From Glutamicibacter mishrai (GTDB taxonomy: Bacteria > Actinomycetota > Actinomycetes > Actinomycetales > Micrococcaceae), in contig NZ_CP032549.1 in the NCBI RefSeq assembly GCF_012221945.1, positions 2,170,001-2,234,000 on the forward strand: a DNA stretch of 64,000 bases, in the 5' to 3' direction. Shown one piece after another: positions 27,561-36,664 of this stretch; position 1 is the first letter of the stretch; every line of letters starts with the position of its first letter. The notes under the pieces are model-generated. The model was not told the DNA's origin, did no database searches, and worked only from the letters and a program-made list of their open reading frames with translations. The translations under genes were made by a program, and so were the position numbers.

Positions 27561-27598
27561 GACAAAATGGTGGCTGGCGCACGATGCGCCAGCCACCA
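27561..27598 (-). terminator. Rho-independent terminator after the metallophosphoesterase gene
   Basis: Perfect 14-bp stem with a three-base loop (27568-27581 with 27585-27598), followed on the reverse strand by TTTTGTC. It lies 15 bases past the stop of the leftward phosphoesterase gene. Confidence 0.88.
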
Positions 27599-27613
27599 CT
27601 CACAGACTGAAAA

Positions 27614-29461
27614 CTAGTCGGTGACTTCGAAGTTAAGCTTGTCAGTGAAGGAGCGACCATGAACATCGGTGGTTGTCACTTCAGCGGTGTGCGATCCGGT
27701 CTTCAGATCATTTGGCAGTTCAAGGCGCCACAGGTGGCTGGTCTTCTCAGGCAGTCCACCGCCGTAGACAAACTGCTCGGCAATAGCCACTGGGTCCGAA
27801 TACTTGGCACCAGTTCGGGCAGTTTCTCCGGTGAGCGACTGCGTACGCGTTGATTTGACTGGATCTTGTCCATCAATGGATACCTCGACCTTGGAACCGG
27901 TGCTGCCCATCCAGACATTGGTAGTCAGCCAGGTGTCCTTGGCAAGATCTTCACGGCTCACCGACAGTGGATTCTTCAGAGGCGCGATGGTGCCGTATTC
28001 CTTGTCGACGTTCTCCTCGTACCAATCGCGGTAAGCAGGAGTGTTCAGGCCGACAGCCATCTGATCGCTCTCATCTGCGCCGGTGGGAGTGAACCGCTCG
28101 GTGATCTTGGTGTTCTTGATGTCCAAGGTCAAAATACCTGGAGGGGTGCCATCCTGCTGGAGGGAAGTCGGGTAACCGGTTTCGGTGACTCGTCCGCCGT
28201 ACCATTGGCCGGCAACAGCCGGAACGGTCAGGTGGGTAAATGGCAGGCCGGCTTCGCCTACTTCGTCCAGCCAGCCCTTCATCAAATCGCCCTTGCGAAG
28301 GTTTTCGGACATGTGGGTGTGGCCGCCCAAGGAGACCACTTCACGGCCCTTGAGAATCTTGTAGATGTCCTTGACCTCTTTGGTGGTGTGCTCATCGTTG
28401 AAGAAGAATTCCAGCAATGGGCTGTGGCCGGCCAGGACAATGGCCTTGTTCTTCGGCACCTTGGCAATGTCTGCGCGCAGCCATTCAAGCTGCTGCTTGC
28501 CTAGCTGGTAGGTGTAGTCGCTGCGCTTCGCTGGAACCTTGGTGGGGTACTCGATGGTGCTCAGCGCGACCACGTGGGTCTTGCCGGTGTCATAGGAGTA
28601 GTACTCAGGGCCGAATTGAGCGCGGTAGGTATCAAACTCGTGCACGCCGTCCAGGGAATCAAAGTCGATGTCGTGGTTGCCTGGGAGGAAGCGAGCCGGG
28701 CCGTTGAGCATGGAAGTCAGCTCGCGGGTCTGGGCGAACAGCGACAGGTCATTGCCCACGAGGTCGCCGATGAACAGCGCGCCGCAGCCGGTGTAGTCGG
28801 TGCGTGCGGCCAGGTCGGCGAAGGCACCCTTGCGAGCGTATTCGACTTCCTTCTGGTTATAGGTCTGCACATCGGCACCTATAGCGCAGCTCTGGTTCGG
28901 CGACTGGGTGGCAGCACTTCGCGTCAGCGGGAAGTTCACGGCCTCGGGCAGTTCGCCGGTAGGCGCGATGCCGCCGTATTTCAGCTTGGGGGAGCCTTCT
29001 GGCAGGTGGATGTAGGAGAACTGGGCCACGTTGTTTTCATCCACTGGCACCTGGAAGCCGCGAGGTTGGGTGACAAAGACGGTCATGTTCTCAAAAGCGG
29101 GAAGCTCGTAGCGTCCCTGGCCGTCGGTGGTGACTACGTCGCGGCTGTTGGAAACGGTGACGTTGGGCAGGCCTGGCTCATTGGCGTCCTGCTTGGAGTT
29201 CTTGTTGCTGTCCTCGAAGACTACGCCTTCGAGGGTCTTGTCTTTTGCTGCTGTTTTTTCATCTTGTGCACGGACGACCTGGACTGATCCTCGGTAAGCG
29301 GACGAGTTCCAGTCTGCAGTCTTCTTTGCTGCTGGTTCTGGATCGGGTGCGGAATTGGCGGCGGTGAGACCGGCCGAAGCTGCCAGGACAACGAGTGCTC
29401 CTGCGGTAGCTCGTAGTGGGGTGATGTGATTGGTTTTGCCGGGTCGAGCGAAGAATTTCAC
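27614..29461 (-). CDS. Secreted calcineurin-like metallophosphoesterase
   Basis: A 615-residue exported protein. Residues 1-35 are a signal peptide (basic start, hydrophobic core ALVVLAASAGLTAA, then ANSAPDPEPAA). A MetallophosN-like domain (about 75-140, GVVFEDSNKNSKQDANEPGLPNVTVS) precedes the catalytic domain. Visible metal motifs are GDLVGND, GNHD, GHSP and GGHTH; the first motif reads ADVQ (D-x-Q) where many family members have D-x-H. The C-terminal domain is beta-rich. GTG 29461 has a clear GGAGG seven bases upstream. The substrate is unknown. Confidence 0.88.
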   Translation of the reverse strand: MKFFARPGKTNHITPLRATAGALVVLAASAGLTAANSAPDPEPAAKKTADWNSSAYRGSVQVVRAQDEKTAAKDKTLEGVVFEDSNKNSKQDANEPGLPNVTVSNSRDVVTTDGQGRYELPAFENMTVFVTQPRGFQVPVDENNVAQFSYIHLPEGSPKLKYGGIAPTGELPEAVNFPLTRSAATQSPNQSCAIGADVQTYNQKEVEYARKGAFADLAARTDYTGCGALFIGDLVGNDLSLFAQTRELTSMLNGPARFLPGNHDIDFDSLDGVHEFDTYRAQFGPEYYSYDTGKTHVVALSTIEYPTKVPAKRSDYTYQLGKQQLEWLRADIAKVPKNKAIVLAGHSPLLEFFFNDEHTTKEVKDIYKILKGREVVSLGGHTHMSENLRKGDLMKGWLDEVGEAGLPFTHLTVPAVAGQWYGGRVTETGYPTSLQQDGTPPGILTLDIKNTKITERFTPTGADESDQMAVGLNTPAYRDWYEENVDKEYGTIAPLKNPLSVSREDLAKDTWLTTNVWMGSTGSKVEVSIDGQDPVKSTRTQSLTGETARTGAKYSDPVAIAEQFVYGGGLPEKTSHLWRLELPNDLKTGSHTAEVTTTDVHGRSFTDKLNFEVTD

Positions 29462-29640
29462 GTACGTTCCTCCGGGGTGGTGACAATCTGCCGGCCCTTT
29501 GGCCGACCTTTGCCAACGCTGTCAATCTAAGGTGAATAACAGCCCCCGCTCAGGTAATGTCGAATAATCGAATCCGTTAATACTTACAAGGTGTCTTGGG
29601 CGTATTTAGCTATCAGTGATCAGAGAAAGCGGTTGCGAGC

Positions 29641-30768
29641 ATGGAGATTGTTGACGCACTACTGCAAGGGCAGCGCGGACGGCGGCTGTTGTGGGAATTT
29701 GCCATCGCCAGCGAAGGACAGAATCTGGCAACTTCTGACGAACGTCCTCTGCTCTCCGCGATGTTCTATGCGTCGTACAGTATCGAATCGGCCCGGGGAG
29801 ACGGAGTAGTGCTCTTCTGCGGGGAACAAAGCGATGTGCCCGAGGTCGGTCCTGCTGGCCTTGCCCGGCTGCTTGAGGGCAACGAACTTGTCCCGGTCAC
29901 CGAAACCCTGCTTCAAGCGGCGTTGGCACGTTCGGTAGATGCCGCACGCTATTGGCAAGAACCGGACGGCCACGACACTCTGCTGGCAGCGCCCGAGCTG
30001 GTTCGTGGCCTGGAACGCGTCGCACAGCATATCTCAGCTTCTTCGGCGGCCGCACAGTGGGCGGCGGCCATGGACGAACGCGCCCAGTTCCGCATCGAAT
30101 TCGAGGAGCAGGATCCAGTTGTTGTTCCTCAGCGGACTGACCGCAAAGCGATCGATACGTTGCTTCGCTGGAAAGAGCAGTTGATCATTGCGGAAGCTCG
30201 TGCTGCAGCAGAAAGGCCAGTGCCGGTGACAGCTGCACTTAGCGGAGAATGGTGGTCCGTTCCTGACCAGCTCTTGCCTAGTAGCACCGGAGTTTTTGCC
30301 AACAAAGAACCCGTTGGACTCAGTTGCGTGGAAGACGGATTCGGCTGGGAACGTGCCAGCGCCAAGATCATGAGCGTGCCGCCTGCAGCGAATGTACTGG
30401 AAATCTCCACCGCAGAAGACTGGATACACCTCTGCAGAGAACAGGGAATCGACGTCACCGCGCAAAAGCGCCACGATTGGTACCGAGTCACTGGGCGCGA
30501 TGGCGCGTGGAAGATCCCCGATTGGTTGGCGGTTGCACGTCGTTACGACGGAGTGCATTTGAGCATTGCTGCGTACCTGGCGCTAGCCGGCGAATGTCTG
30601 GCAGTCGACGAGAAATTTTCCACCGTGATTGCCGGCTGGGATCCAGACCGGACTTTTTGGTTCACCGACGCGCTGCGGTTCTACGGGCCTGCGCAGGAGT
30701 GGACCTGTCTGGAGGCCAATAGCGAGGATTCAAGGTGGGTGTCCTCTGGTGAAGCATCCACTTCATGA
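29641..30768 (+). CDS. Protein of unknown function, 375 residues
   Basis: A soluble, acidic protein with no membrane segment, signal peptide or motif I recognise. The middle (residues about 130-190) is Ala/Glu-rich and probably helical; the C-terminal half is Trp-rich (ALSGEWWSVPDQ, AEDWIHLCREQGID, WKIPDWLAVARRYDGVHLSIAAYLALAGECLAVD). The following thioesterase gene starts 6 bases after its stop codon, so the two are cotranscribed. It may be a conserved actinobacterial protein of the kind found beside acyl-CoA thioesterases. Confidence 0.7.
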   Translation: MEIVDALLQGQRGRRLLWEFAIASEGQNLATSDERPLLSAMFYASYSIESARGDGVVLFCGEQSDVPEVGPAGLARLLEGNELVPVTETLLQAALARSVDAARYWQEPDGHDTLLAAPELVRGLERVAQHISASSAAAQWAAAMDERAQFRIEFEEQDPVVVPQRTDRKAIDTLLRWKEQLIIAEARAAAERPVPVTAALSGEWWSVPDQLLPSSTGVFANKEPVGLSCVEDGFGWERASAKIMSVPPAANVLEISTAEDWIHLCREQGIDVTAQKRHDWYRVTGRDGAWKIPDWLAVARRYDGVHLSIAAYLALAGECLAVDEKFSTVIAGWDPDRTFWFTDALRFYGPAQEWTCLEANSEDSRWVSSGEASTS

Positions 30769-30774
30769 GCCGTA

Positions 30775-31263
30775 ATGGGCACGGAAGCCAGCCGATATCC
30801 TGGTGCAATGGGTTACATGAATAAAGCACAACCCGATGAATTGGCAGCCGCAACGGAAATGGTGTTGCAGCTGCGTTGGTCGGATCAGGATGCATTGGGG
30901 CACGTGAATAACGCCCGCATTGTCACACTGATGGAAGAGGCCCGAATCCGCTGGACTCGCGAAGATGGTAGGACCGGTCGATTCGAGTTCGGAACGGTCG
31001 TGGCTTCCATCCAGATCGACTACAAACGGCCACTGTACTACCAGCCTGAAATGGTGATCCGTATGGGGATCAGCCGGGTCGGCAATAAGTCATTCACCGT
31101 GCGGGGTATCGGCTATCAGGACGGCCAGCCGGTGTTCGACTCGACCACTGTGATGGTTCCGTTGGATGCTGACGGGGTGTCCTCACGAGTGCTTAACGAT
31201 CAGGAACGCAGCTGGCTGGAATCGTCGCTGATTCCAGCCGCTGGCGTACGATCAGGAAACTGA
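30775..31263 (+). CDS. Acyl-CoA thioesterase, 4HBT hotdog family
   Basis: A 162-residue hotdog-fold thioesterase. The catalytic helix region LRWSDQDALGHVNNARIVTLMEEARIRW carries the Asp of the 4HBT family; the following strands VVASIQIDYKRPLYYQPEMVIRMGI fit FadM/YbgC-type enzymes. It hydrolyses an acyl-CoA thioester; chain length is unknown. ATG 30775 follows the previous stop by 6 bases; an internal ATG at 30808 is an alternative. It is convergent with pcaC. Confidence 0.85.
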   Translation: MGTEASRYPGAMGYMNKAQPDELAAATEMVLQLRWSDQDALGHVNNARIVTLMEEARIRWTREDGRTGRFEFGTVVASIQIDYKRPLYYQPEMVIRMGISRVGNKSFTVRGIGYQDGQPVFDSTTVMVPLDADGVSSRVLNDQERSWLESSLIPAAGVRSGN

Positions 31264-31325
31264 TCTGAACTTCTGGCTCCGCATCGTTGGCGAGCTGTCC
31301 GCAGAACGAGCCGCGAGGGCGGTAC

Positions 31326-31724
31326 CTACTTTGCTGCGTATTCGTCCAGAACCTTCTTGCCGATCTTAAACGCAACGTTCGCAGCAGGCACTGAACAATA
31401 GATGGCGCACTGCAGGAAGACTTCCTTGATTTCCTCAGGCGTCATTCCGTTGCGCAGTGCGGCGTGAACATGCATTTCCAGCTCTTCCCAGTAACCGCCG
31501 GCAATCATTGCGGTCAGGGTAATGGCGCTGCGGGTAGTGCGAGTCAAGCCATCGCGAGTCCAGATGGTGCCCCACGCGTAGCGGGTGATCATTTCCTGAA
31601 ACTCGTCGGTGAACTCGTTCGAATTATTAGTGGACTTGTCAACGTGCTCGTTGCCGAGTACTTCGCGGCGAACGGCCATGCCCGCATCGTAGGAGTCGCC
31701 CGGAAGGCGCTGTGAATCAGTCAT
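31326..31724 (-). CDS. pcaC: 4-carboxymuconolactone decarboxylase
   Basis: A 132-residue AhpD-fold enzyme that decarboxylates gamma-carboxymuconolactone to beta-ketoadipate enol-lactone. It has the typical RYAWGTIWTRDGLTRTTRSAITLTAMIAGGYWEELEMHVHAALRNGMTPEEIKEVFLQ core; the His pair in HVHAAL is conserved. It lies 15 bases after pcaD as a separate gene, whereas many actinobacteria such as Rhodococcus and Streptomyces carry a fused pcaL. It is the last gene of the pobA-pcaHGBDC operon. Confidence 0.93.
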   Translation of the reverse strand: MTDSQRLPGDSYDAGMAVRREVLGNEHVDKSTNNSNEFTDEFQEMITRYAWGTIWTRDGLTRTTRSAITLTAMIAGGYWEELEMHVHAALRNGMTPEEIKEVFLQCAIYCSVPAANVAFKIGKKVLDEYAAK

Positions 31725-31739
31725 GCTGAAGTTGCCTTT

Positions 31740-32537
31740 CTAGCTGGTGAGGAAGAAATCGGCGAGTAGTGCTGCAGTCTCTTCTGGAGCTTCGGCGGGA
31801 GCCAAATGGCCCGCGGATTCCACAATGGCAGCCTGGCCCTTGGGCGCGTGCTGTTCGATGAACTGCGCGTCGGCCGGCGGGCACACCTCATCTTGTGCGC
31901 CGTTGATTGCCAAGATCGGATCGGTCGCGGTAGACAGTTGCTCGCGCACGTCGAAACCTGCCAAGGCGCCGCAGACGTGGGCGTAGGCGAAGCGGTCTGC
32001 ATCCTGCAGGCTGTGCAGCAAGCTTGCTGAAATCTCTGGCTCCTTCTCGATGAACCCGGGAGCGAACCAGCGCTGCGCGGAGCCTGCAACCATGGTGGGG
32101 GTTCCGGCCTTCGCCACGAGTTCCGCCCGCTCGGTCCAACCCTCGGGCGTGCCAATTTTGGCCGCGGAGCAGATCGAGGACAGGGCGTTGAAGAAGCCGG
32201 GATGATCCACGGCCAGCTGCAGTGCGGTGGCGCCGCCCACCGAGACTCCCGCGTAGAACAGCTTGCTGCCATCGGCAATCACACCGTTAGAACGCAGGGC
32301 CTCGACCATGGTGGTGACGCCGGTGGCGAGCTCGGCTAGCGTGAACTCTTGTCTCGAGGGCTTGCTGGCACCGTGCCCGGGCAGGTCCCACGCGATGACC
32401 TGGAAATGATCTTTGAGATATGGAACAGCCGGACCCCACAAAGGCAGGGCCGCGGTGCCCAGCGATGGGCCTGCGATGAGGGTGGGGAGTTCGCTATTGG
32501 TGTGAAGTAGCGACGGAGTTAGTTCTGGGACTGCCAT
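31740..32537 (-). CDS. pcaD: 3-oxoadipate enol-lactonase
   Basis: A 265-residue alpha/beta-hydrolase that opens beta-ketoadipate enol-lactone. The nucleophile elbow is YAGVSVGGATAL, with the oxyanion region GPSLGTAALPLWGPAVPYL and a C-terminal SAGHLAPAEAP containing the catalytic His. Its start overlaps the end of pcaB by 19 bases, so the two are translationally coupled. It has no PcaC-like extension. Confidence 0.92.
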   Translation of the reverse strand: MAVPELTPSLLHTNSELPTLIAGPSLGTAALPLWGPAVPYLKDHFQVIAWDLPGHGASKPSRQEFTLAELATGVTTMVEALRSNGVIADGSKLFYAGVSVGGATALQLAVDHPGFFNALSSICSAAKIGTPEGWTERAELVAKAGTPTMVAGSAQRWFAPGFIEKEPEISASLLHSLQDADRFAYAHVCGALAGFDVREQLSTATDPILAINGAQDEVCPPADAQFIEQHAPKGQAAIVESAGHLAPAEAPEETAALLADFFLTS

Positions 32538-33928
32538 AGTTCCTTCCGTGCCGAGTACTCGGCCAATACGGTTGCGGTGAAGCGATCCGCGGCACCGAGG
32601 TAGCCTTCGGGATCAAAAAGTTCGGTCAGCTCGGCATCGCTGAGGTCTTGCGCGGGGATCTGGGCACGCAGCAGTTCGCGGAGGGGGAGCTCTTCGTTCA
32701 AACTGCGGCGCACGAGGGCCTGGATGGCAGGTTTGCCACCGGCCACCAGCGGGGCCAACACGGTAGCCAAGCGCTCGGAGAGCACAGCGTCCCCGCCCAA
32801 GGCGAGGTTGCGTTGCATGGCTGGAAGATTCACGCTCAGGCCATTGGCCAGGAACGATCCATGGAATGCCGCGCCCGCGGCAAGGCGGGCCAATTCGCGC
32901 AGGGCGCTCCACTCGGCGTGCCAGCCGCCGTCGGGGCGTTCATCCACCGCGGTGCCGGCGGCGGTGAAGAGCGTTGAGAGCAAACCGGGGGAGCTGAAAG
33001 CGGCGTTGCGCAGCAACACCGAGCGCACCGGGTTCTGCTTCTGCGGCATAGCCGAGGACCCTCCCTTGCCTGCTTCGCGAGGTTCGGACAGTTCGCCGAT
33101 TTCCGGACGCGAAGCGGTGAGCACATCGGCGCCGAAGGTGCCCAGTGCGGCAATGGCTGCGCCCAGGGCGGAGCCGAGTTGGAGGATAGGCATGCGGTTG
33201 GTGTGCCACGGTGCCCCCGTATCCTGCAGGCCCAAGTGCTCGGCCAACTGGGAGCTGAGCTGCCCGCTGGTGGTTGCGGCAGTGTGATTGCCGGCCAGGA
33301 ATTGTTCCAGGGAGGCCAGGGTTCCTACCGCGCCACCCCACTGCAACCGCAGCTGCAGTGATGCTGTCTCCAGCTGCTTTTCGGCATCCAGAATCGCCGA
33401 AAGCCAGCTGGCCGCTTTCCAGCCGAAAGTGGTGGGCAATGCGTGCTGGGTCAGTGACCGGGCGATGCAGACCGTCTGGCGGTGTGCCTGGGACAGGGCT
33501 GCGAGTCCGTCGGCGGTACTGCATAGATCGGCCTGCACCTGGGCCAGCGTCTTGGATAGGACAAGCATCAGCGCGGTATCGATAATGTCCTGGCTGGTCG
33601 CGCCGCGGTGCAACGCCGTGCTCGCGGACGCGGGGGCACCATCGTGGGCGAGCAGCTCGCGCATCATGCCCAGCAACGGGATCAACGCGTTGGCGCCATC
33701 CGGAGTTTTCGAGGCCAACAGCGCCAGGTCGTAGCGCTGGGCGCTGGCCACCGCGTGAACGGCCTGCGCATCCTTGGAGCTGCACAAACCGGCATCGGCC
33801 TGGACCTGCACCCAAGCGGCCTCGACATCCAGCATGGCCTGCACAAAGGCGGTGTCGCTGGACAGCGAAGCAGCCGCGGTGCCAGCCCACGCTGGAGCCA
33901 ATACGCCGTAGTCTGCGCCGTCCATCAT
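32519..33928 (-). CDS. pcaB: 3-carboxy-cis,cis-muconate cycloisomerase
   Basis: Fumarase/aspartase-superfamily enzyme of 469 residues that lactonises 3-carboxymuconate. The family signature GGSSAMPQKQNPVRS is intact and an upstream RGATSQDIIDTALML holds the second conserved region. The N-terminus is LAPAWAGTAAASLSSDTAFVQAMLDVEAAWVQ. The gene follows pcaG after 47 bases and overlaps pcaD. The ATG at 33928 is followed by a second ATG; either may be used. Confidence 0.93.
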   Translation of the reverse strand: MMDGADYGVLAPAWAGTAAASLSSDTAFVQAMLDVEAAWVQVQADAGLCSSKDAQAVHAVASAQRYDLALLASKTPDGANALIPLLGMMRELLAHDGAPASASTALHRGATSQDIIDTALMLVLSKTLAQVQADLCSTADGLAALSQAHRQTVCIARSLTQHALPTTFGWKAASWLSAILDAEKQLETASLQLRLQWGGAVGTLASLEQFLAGNHTAATTSGQLSSQLAEHLGLQDTGAPWHTNRMPILQLGSALGAAIAALGTFGADVLTASRPEIGELSEPREAGKGGSSAMPQKQNPVRSVLLRNAAFSSPGLLSTLFTAAGTAVDERPDGGWHAEWSALRELARLAAGAAFHGSFLANGLSVNLPAMQRNLALGGDAVLSERLATVLAPLVAGGKPAIQALVRRSLNEELPLRELLRAQIPAQDLSDAELTELFDPEGYLGAADRFTATVLAEYSARKELWQSQN

Positions 33929-33975
33929 GTCCCTCGATTCTTTACTGAATAAGTTTGAGCTCTCCGTCTTGAACT

Positions 33976-34554
33976 CTAGCCTTCGCGCGGGTAGGAAAGG
34001 AAAACTGTTTCTTCCTCGCCCTGCAAACGGATATCCAGGCGCAAGGATCCGTCCGCTTCGCGGGTCGCAATCAGTGTTTTGCGCTCTGCCTCCGTCAGCG
34101 ATGCCAGCAGGGGATCGTTGGCCAGCGCGGCGGTGTCCTCTGGCAGATAGATCCGGGTGAACAGCCGGTTGAGCAAACCGCGGGCGAACACCGTGAGCAT
34201 GATGAACGGCGCTTTGCCTGGCTCGGTGGCGCCAGGGTTCAAAGTGGTGAAGGTGTAGTGGCCGACGTTATCCACCGCGGTGCGTCCCCAGCCGGTGAAG
34301 GTGTAGCCATCACGAACCAGCGAGCCTTCGCGCGAAACCACATTGCCGTCTTCATCGGCCTGCCAGATTTCCAGCAACGCGTCGGGAATGACTTCGCCCT
34401 TGCCGTCATAGACCACCCCGTGCAGTCGCACGGAGTTAGGATGAGCCTGGTTGACCAGCTCGTTGTCCTTCTCATAGGGCAGCGCGTAGCCGTAGAACGG
34501 GCCGATGGTCTGACCCGGGGTGGGCGCAAGTGTCAGTTCTGGAGCCTTGGACAT
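33976..34554 (-). CDS. pcaG: Protocatechuate 3,4-dioxygenase alpha subunit
   Basis: A 192-residue subunit of the ring-opening dioxygenase. It contains TPGQTIGPFYGYALPYE near the N-terminus and LLEIWQADEDGNV, the intradiol dioxygenase core. Like other alpha subunits it lacks the His pair of the iron site, which the beta subunit supplies. Its ATG overlaps the pcaH stop codon by one base (TAATG), coupling translation. Confidence 0.94.
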   Translation of the reverse strand: MSKAPELTLAPTPGQTIGPFYGYALPYEKDNELVNQAHPNSVRLHGVVYDGKGEVIPDALLEIWQADEDGNVVSREGSLVRDGYTFTGWGRTAVDNVGHYTFTTLNPGATEPGKAPFIMLTVFARGLLNRLFTRIYLPEDTAALANDPLLASLTEAERKTLIATREADGSLRLDIRLQGEEETVFLSYPREG

Positions 34555-35360
34555 TAGTGCTCGCCCTCTTCCTCTTCCATCCAGGTGCGGTTAGATCCGG
34601 TCAGTACGATGTCCCAGTTGTAGCCGGTGGCCCATTCGTGGGAGGTGATCGAGTGGTCGTAGGCGGCCACCAGACGGTCGCGCGCATCCTGATCTGTGAT
34701 CGATTGGTAGATCGGATCCAGCGCGAAGAGCGGATCGCCCGGGAAGTACATCTGGGTGATCATGCGCTGGGTGAAGTCCGTGCCGAAGAGCGAGAAGTGG
34801 ATATGTGCCGGACGCCACGCATTGTGGTGGTTCTTCCATGGGTACGGTGCCGGCTTGATGGTGGTGAAGGAGTACTCGCCGTTGGCTCCGGTGATCGTCC
34901 GGCCCACCCCGGTGAAATTCGGGTCGATCGGGGCTGGATGCTGATCACGCTTGTGCACGTAGCGGCCGGCGGCGTTGGCCTGCCAGATTTCCACCAGCTG
35001 CCCGGCCACCGGGCGGCCGTCGCCATCAAGCACTCGGCCGGAGACCACGATGCGCTCGCCGATCGGCTCGCCATTGTGCTGGATAGTCAAATCCGATTCC
35101 AGGGCGTGGACGTCGCGCTGCCCGAAGGCCGGGGAATACAGCTCAATGGTTTCGGGATCCGCGTGGTGCAGGTTCTTGGTCGGGTGGCGCAGCAACGATG
35201 AACGGTACGGTGCGAAGTCCACGCGAGGCTGGGTCTCGGCTTTTTTGCCGGAGAGCAGCTGCTGGCGGTAGTCCTCATGGATGCTGGAGATTTCGGCGCT
35301 GATATCTTCCTGCGTGGCCGTGGTGGCTGCGGGATCCAGTGCATTGGTGTTGGCGCTCAT
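34554..35360 (-). CDS. pcaH: Protocatechuate 3,4-dioxygenase beta subunit
   Basis: A 268-residue subunit carrying the non-heme iron. It cleaves protocatechuate between its two hydroxyls to 3-carboxy-cis,cis-muconate. Iron-ligand regions are LVEIWQANAAGRY (Tyr) and YPWKNHHNAWRPAHIHFSLFG (Tyr, then His and His in HIH). The ribosome site AAAGGAG lies just upstream of ATG 35360. It is 35 bases from pobA and overlaps pcaG. Confidence 0.95.
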   Translation of the reverse strand: MSANTNALDPAATTATQEDISAEISSIHEDYRQQLLSGKKAETQPRVDFAPYRSSLLRHPTKNLHHADPETIELYSPAFGQRDVHALESDLTIQHNGEPIGERIVVSGRVLDGDGRPVAGQLVEIWQANAAGRYVHKRDQHPAPIDPNFTGVGRTITGANGEYSFTTIKPAPYPWKNHHNAWRPAHIHFSLFGTDFTQRMITQMYFPGDPLFALDPIYQSITDQDARDRLVAAYDHSITSHEWATGYNWDIVLTGSNRTWMEEEEGEH

Positions 35361-35395
35361 GTCGGCTCCTTTCTGAAAATTGGCGGGGGTGCGAA

Positions 35396-36592
35396 TTAGG
35401 CGTGGGGCCAGCCGGTGTAGGACTCGGCGAGGTATTGCTGTCCGAAGCGCGAGGAGGTGACGGTATCCAATTCACCCAGTGCTCGCTTGGCCATGAACGG
35501 GTCGCCGCCCACCGGGGTGTGCAACATGGAAGTCATCCAGTAGGAGAAGTTTTGCGCCTTCCAGACCCGCTTCAGGGCCAGATCCGAATAGCCTTCCAGC
35601 AGTTTGTCGCTGCCGGTGGAGAAGAAGGAATCCAGCGCTTCAAAGAGCACTTTGACGTCTGCGAAGGCTAGATTCAGTCCCTTGGCACCGGTGGGCGGAA
35701 CCGTGTGCCCGGCATCGCCGATCAAAAACATTCGGCCGTGGGATAGTGGCTCGCGGACAAAGGAACGGAATCCCAGCACGGTCTTGTCGAAGATCGGCCC
35801 GGTCTTCAGCTGAAAGTTATCCGGCCCGTCCACGCGCTTTTGCAGTTCGGTCCAGATGCGATCATCGCTCCACGCGTTCACGTCTTCATTGGGGTCGCAT
35901 TGGAAGTACATGCGCTGCACGGATTCGCTGCGCTGCGAGATCAGTGCGAAACCATGGGGCGAGTTGGCATAGATCAGTTCCGGTGCAGATTTTGGTGCCT
36001 CGGTGAGAATGCCGAACCAGGCGAAGGGGTAGGTGACCTTAAATTCTTGGCGCAGGGTTTCGGGCATCTGGCGGCGGGCGAAGGAGCGCGAGCCGTCAGC
36101 GCCTACGATCACATCGGCGTGCACTTCAAATTGTTCGCCGGTCTCGTCGGTGAAGCGGAACTTCGGGGTGGAGGTTTCCATATCGAGGATCTGTGTGACT
36201 TCGCAGCCGTAGCGCACATCTCCCTGATCGCGCTGCCGGGCGGCGGCCAGATCGACGAACACCTCGTTCTGCGCATACAGGGTGACCGTGGCGTCCACCA
36301 GATCGCGGAAGTCCAGCGGGTGGGATTCACCGTTGAAGCGCAGGTCGATGCCGGCATGCTCATCGCCATGGGTGAGGACCCGTCCATCCACCCCAGTCTC
36401 GGTGAGCATTTTGACTGCTTGAGCTTCGAGGATGCCGGCGCGATGGGTATTGCGGATCGTTTCGTGATCGCGCATCTCCACCACGATGTTCTCGATGCCT
36501 GATTTGGAAAGCAGATGAGAGAGCATCAGGCCGGCGGGACCGCCACCGATGATGCCAACCTTGGTTTTCAGGATGCGTGGCGTCTTTGCCAT
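35396..36592 (-). CDS. pobA: 4-hydroxybenzoate 3-monooxygenase
   Basis: An FAD-dependent hydroxylase of 398 residues that converts 4-hydroxybenzoate to protocatechuate with NAD(P)H and oxygen. The FAD motif is VGIIGGGPAGLMLSHLLS, the second FAD motif is MFLIGDAGHTVPPTGAKGLNLAFADV, and the DG fingerprint region is VIVGADGSRSFAR. It is the first gene of the leftward pob-pca operon. A 15-bp palindrome at 36665 lies in its upstream region, which it shares with a divergent DUF3237 gene. Confidence 0.95.
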   Translation of the reverse strand: MAKTPRILKTKVGIIGGGPAGLMLSHLLSKSGIENIVVEMRDHETIRNTHRAGILEAQAVKMLTETGVDGRVLTHGDEHAGIDLRFNGESHPLDFRDLVDATVTLYAQNEVFVDLAAARQRDQGDVRYGCEVTQILDMETSTPKFRFTDETGEQFEVHADVIVGADGSRSFARRQMPETLRQEFKVTYPFAWFGILTEAPKSAPELIYANSPHGFALISQRSESVQRMYFQCDPNEDVNAWSDDRIWTELQKRVDGPDNFQLKTGPIFDKTVLGFRSFVREPLSHGRMFLIGDAGHTVPPTGAKGLNLAFADVKVLFEALDSFFSTGSDKLLEGYSDLALKRVWKAQNFSYWMTSMLHTPVGGDPFMAKRALGELDTVTSSRFGQQYLAESYTGWPHA

Positions 36593-36664
36593 GGGTCCAC
36601 CTGTCTGTGTGCGAATGAAACATCATCAAGTGTGCGATGAGTGTGACCTCGCAGACAGCAACGG

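Noticed and set aside
36601-36658. CTGTCTG and CAGACAG arms upstream of pobA
   Set aside because: The 44-base gap is too long for a simple operator and short arms of this kind arise by chance; the 15-bp palindrome at 36665 is the better candidate.
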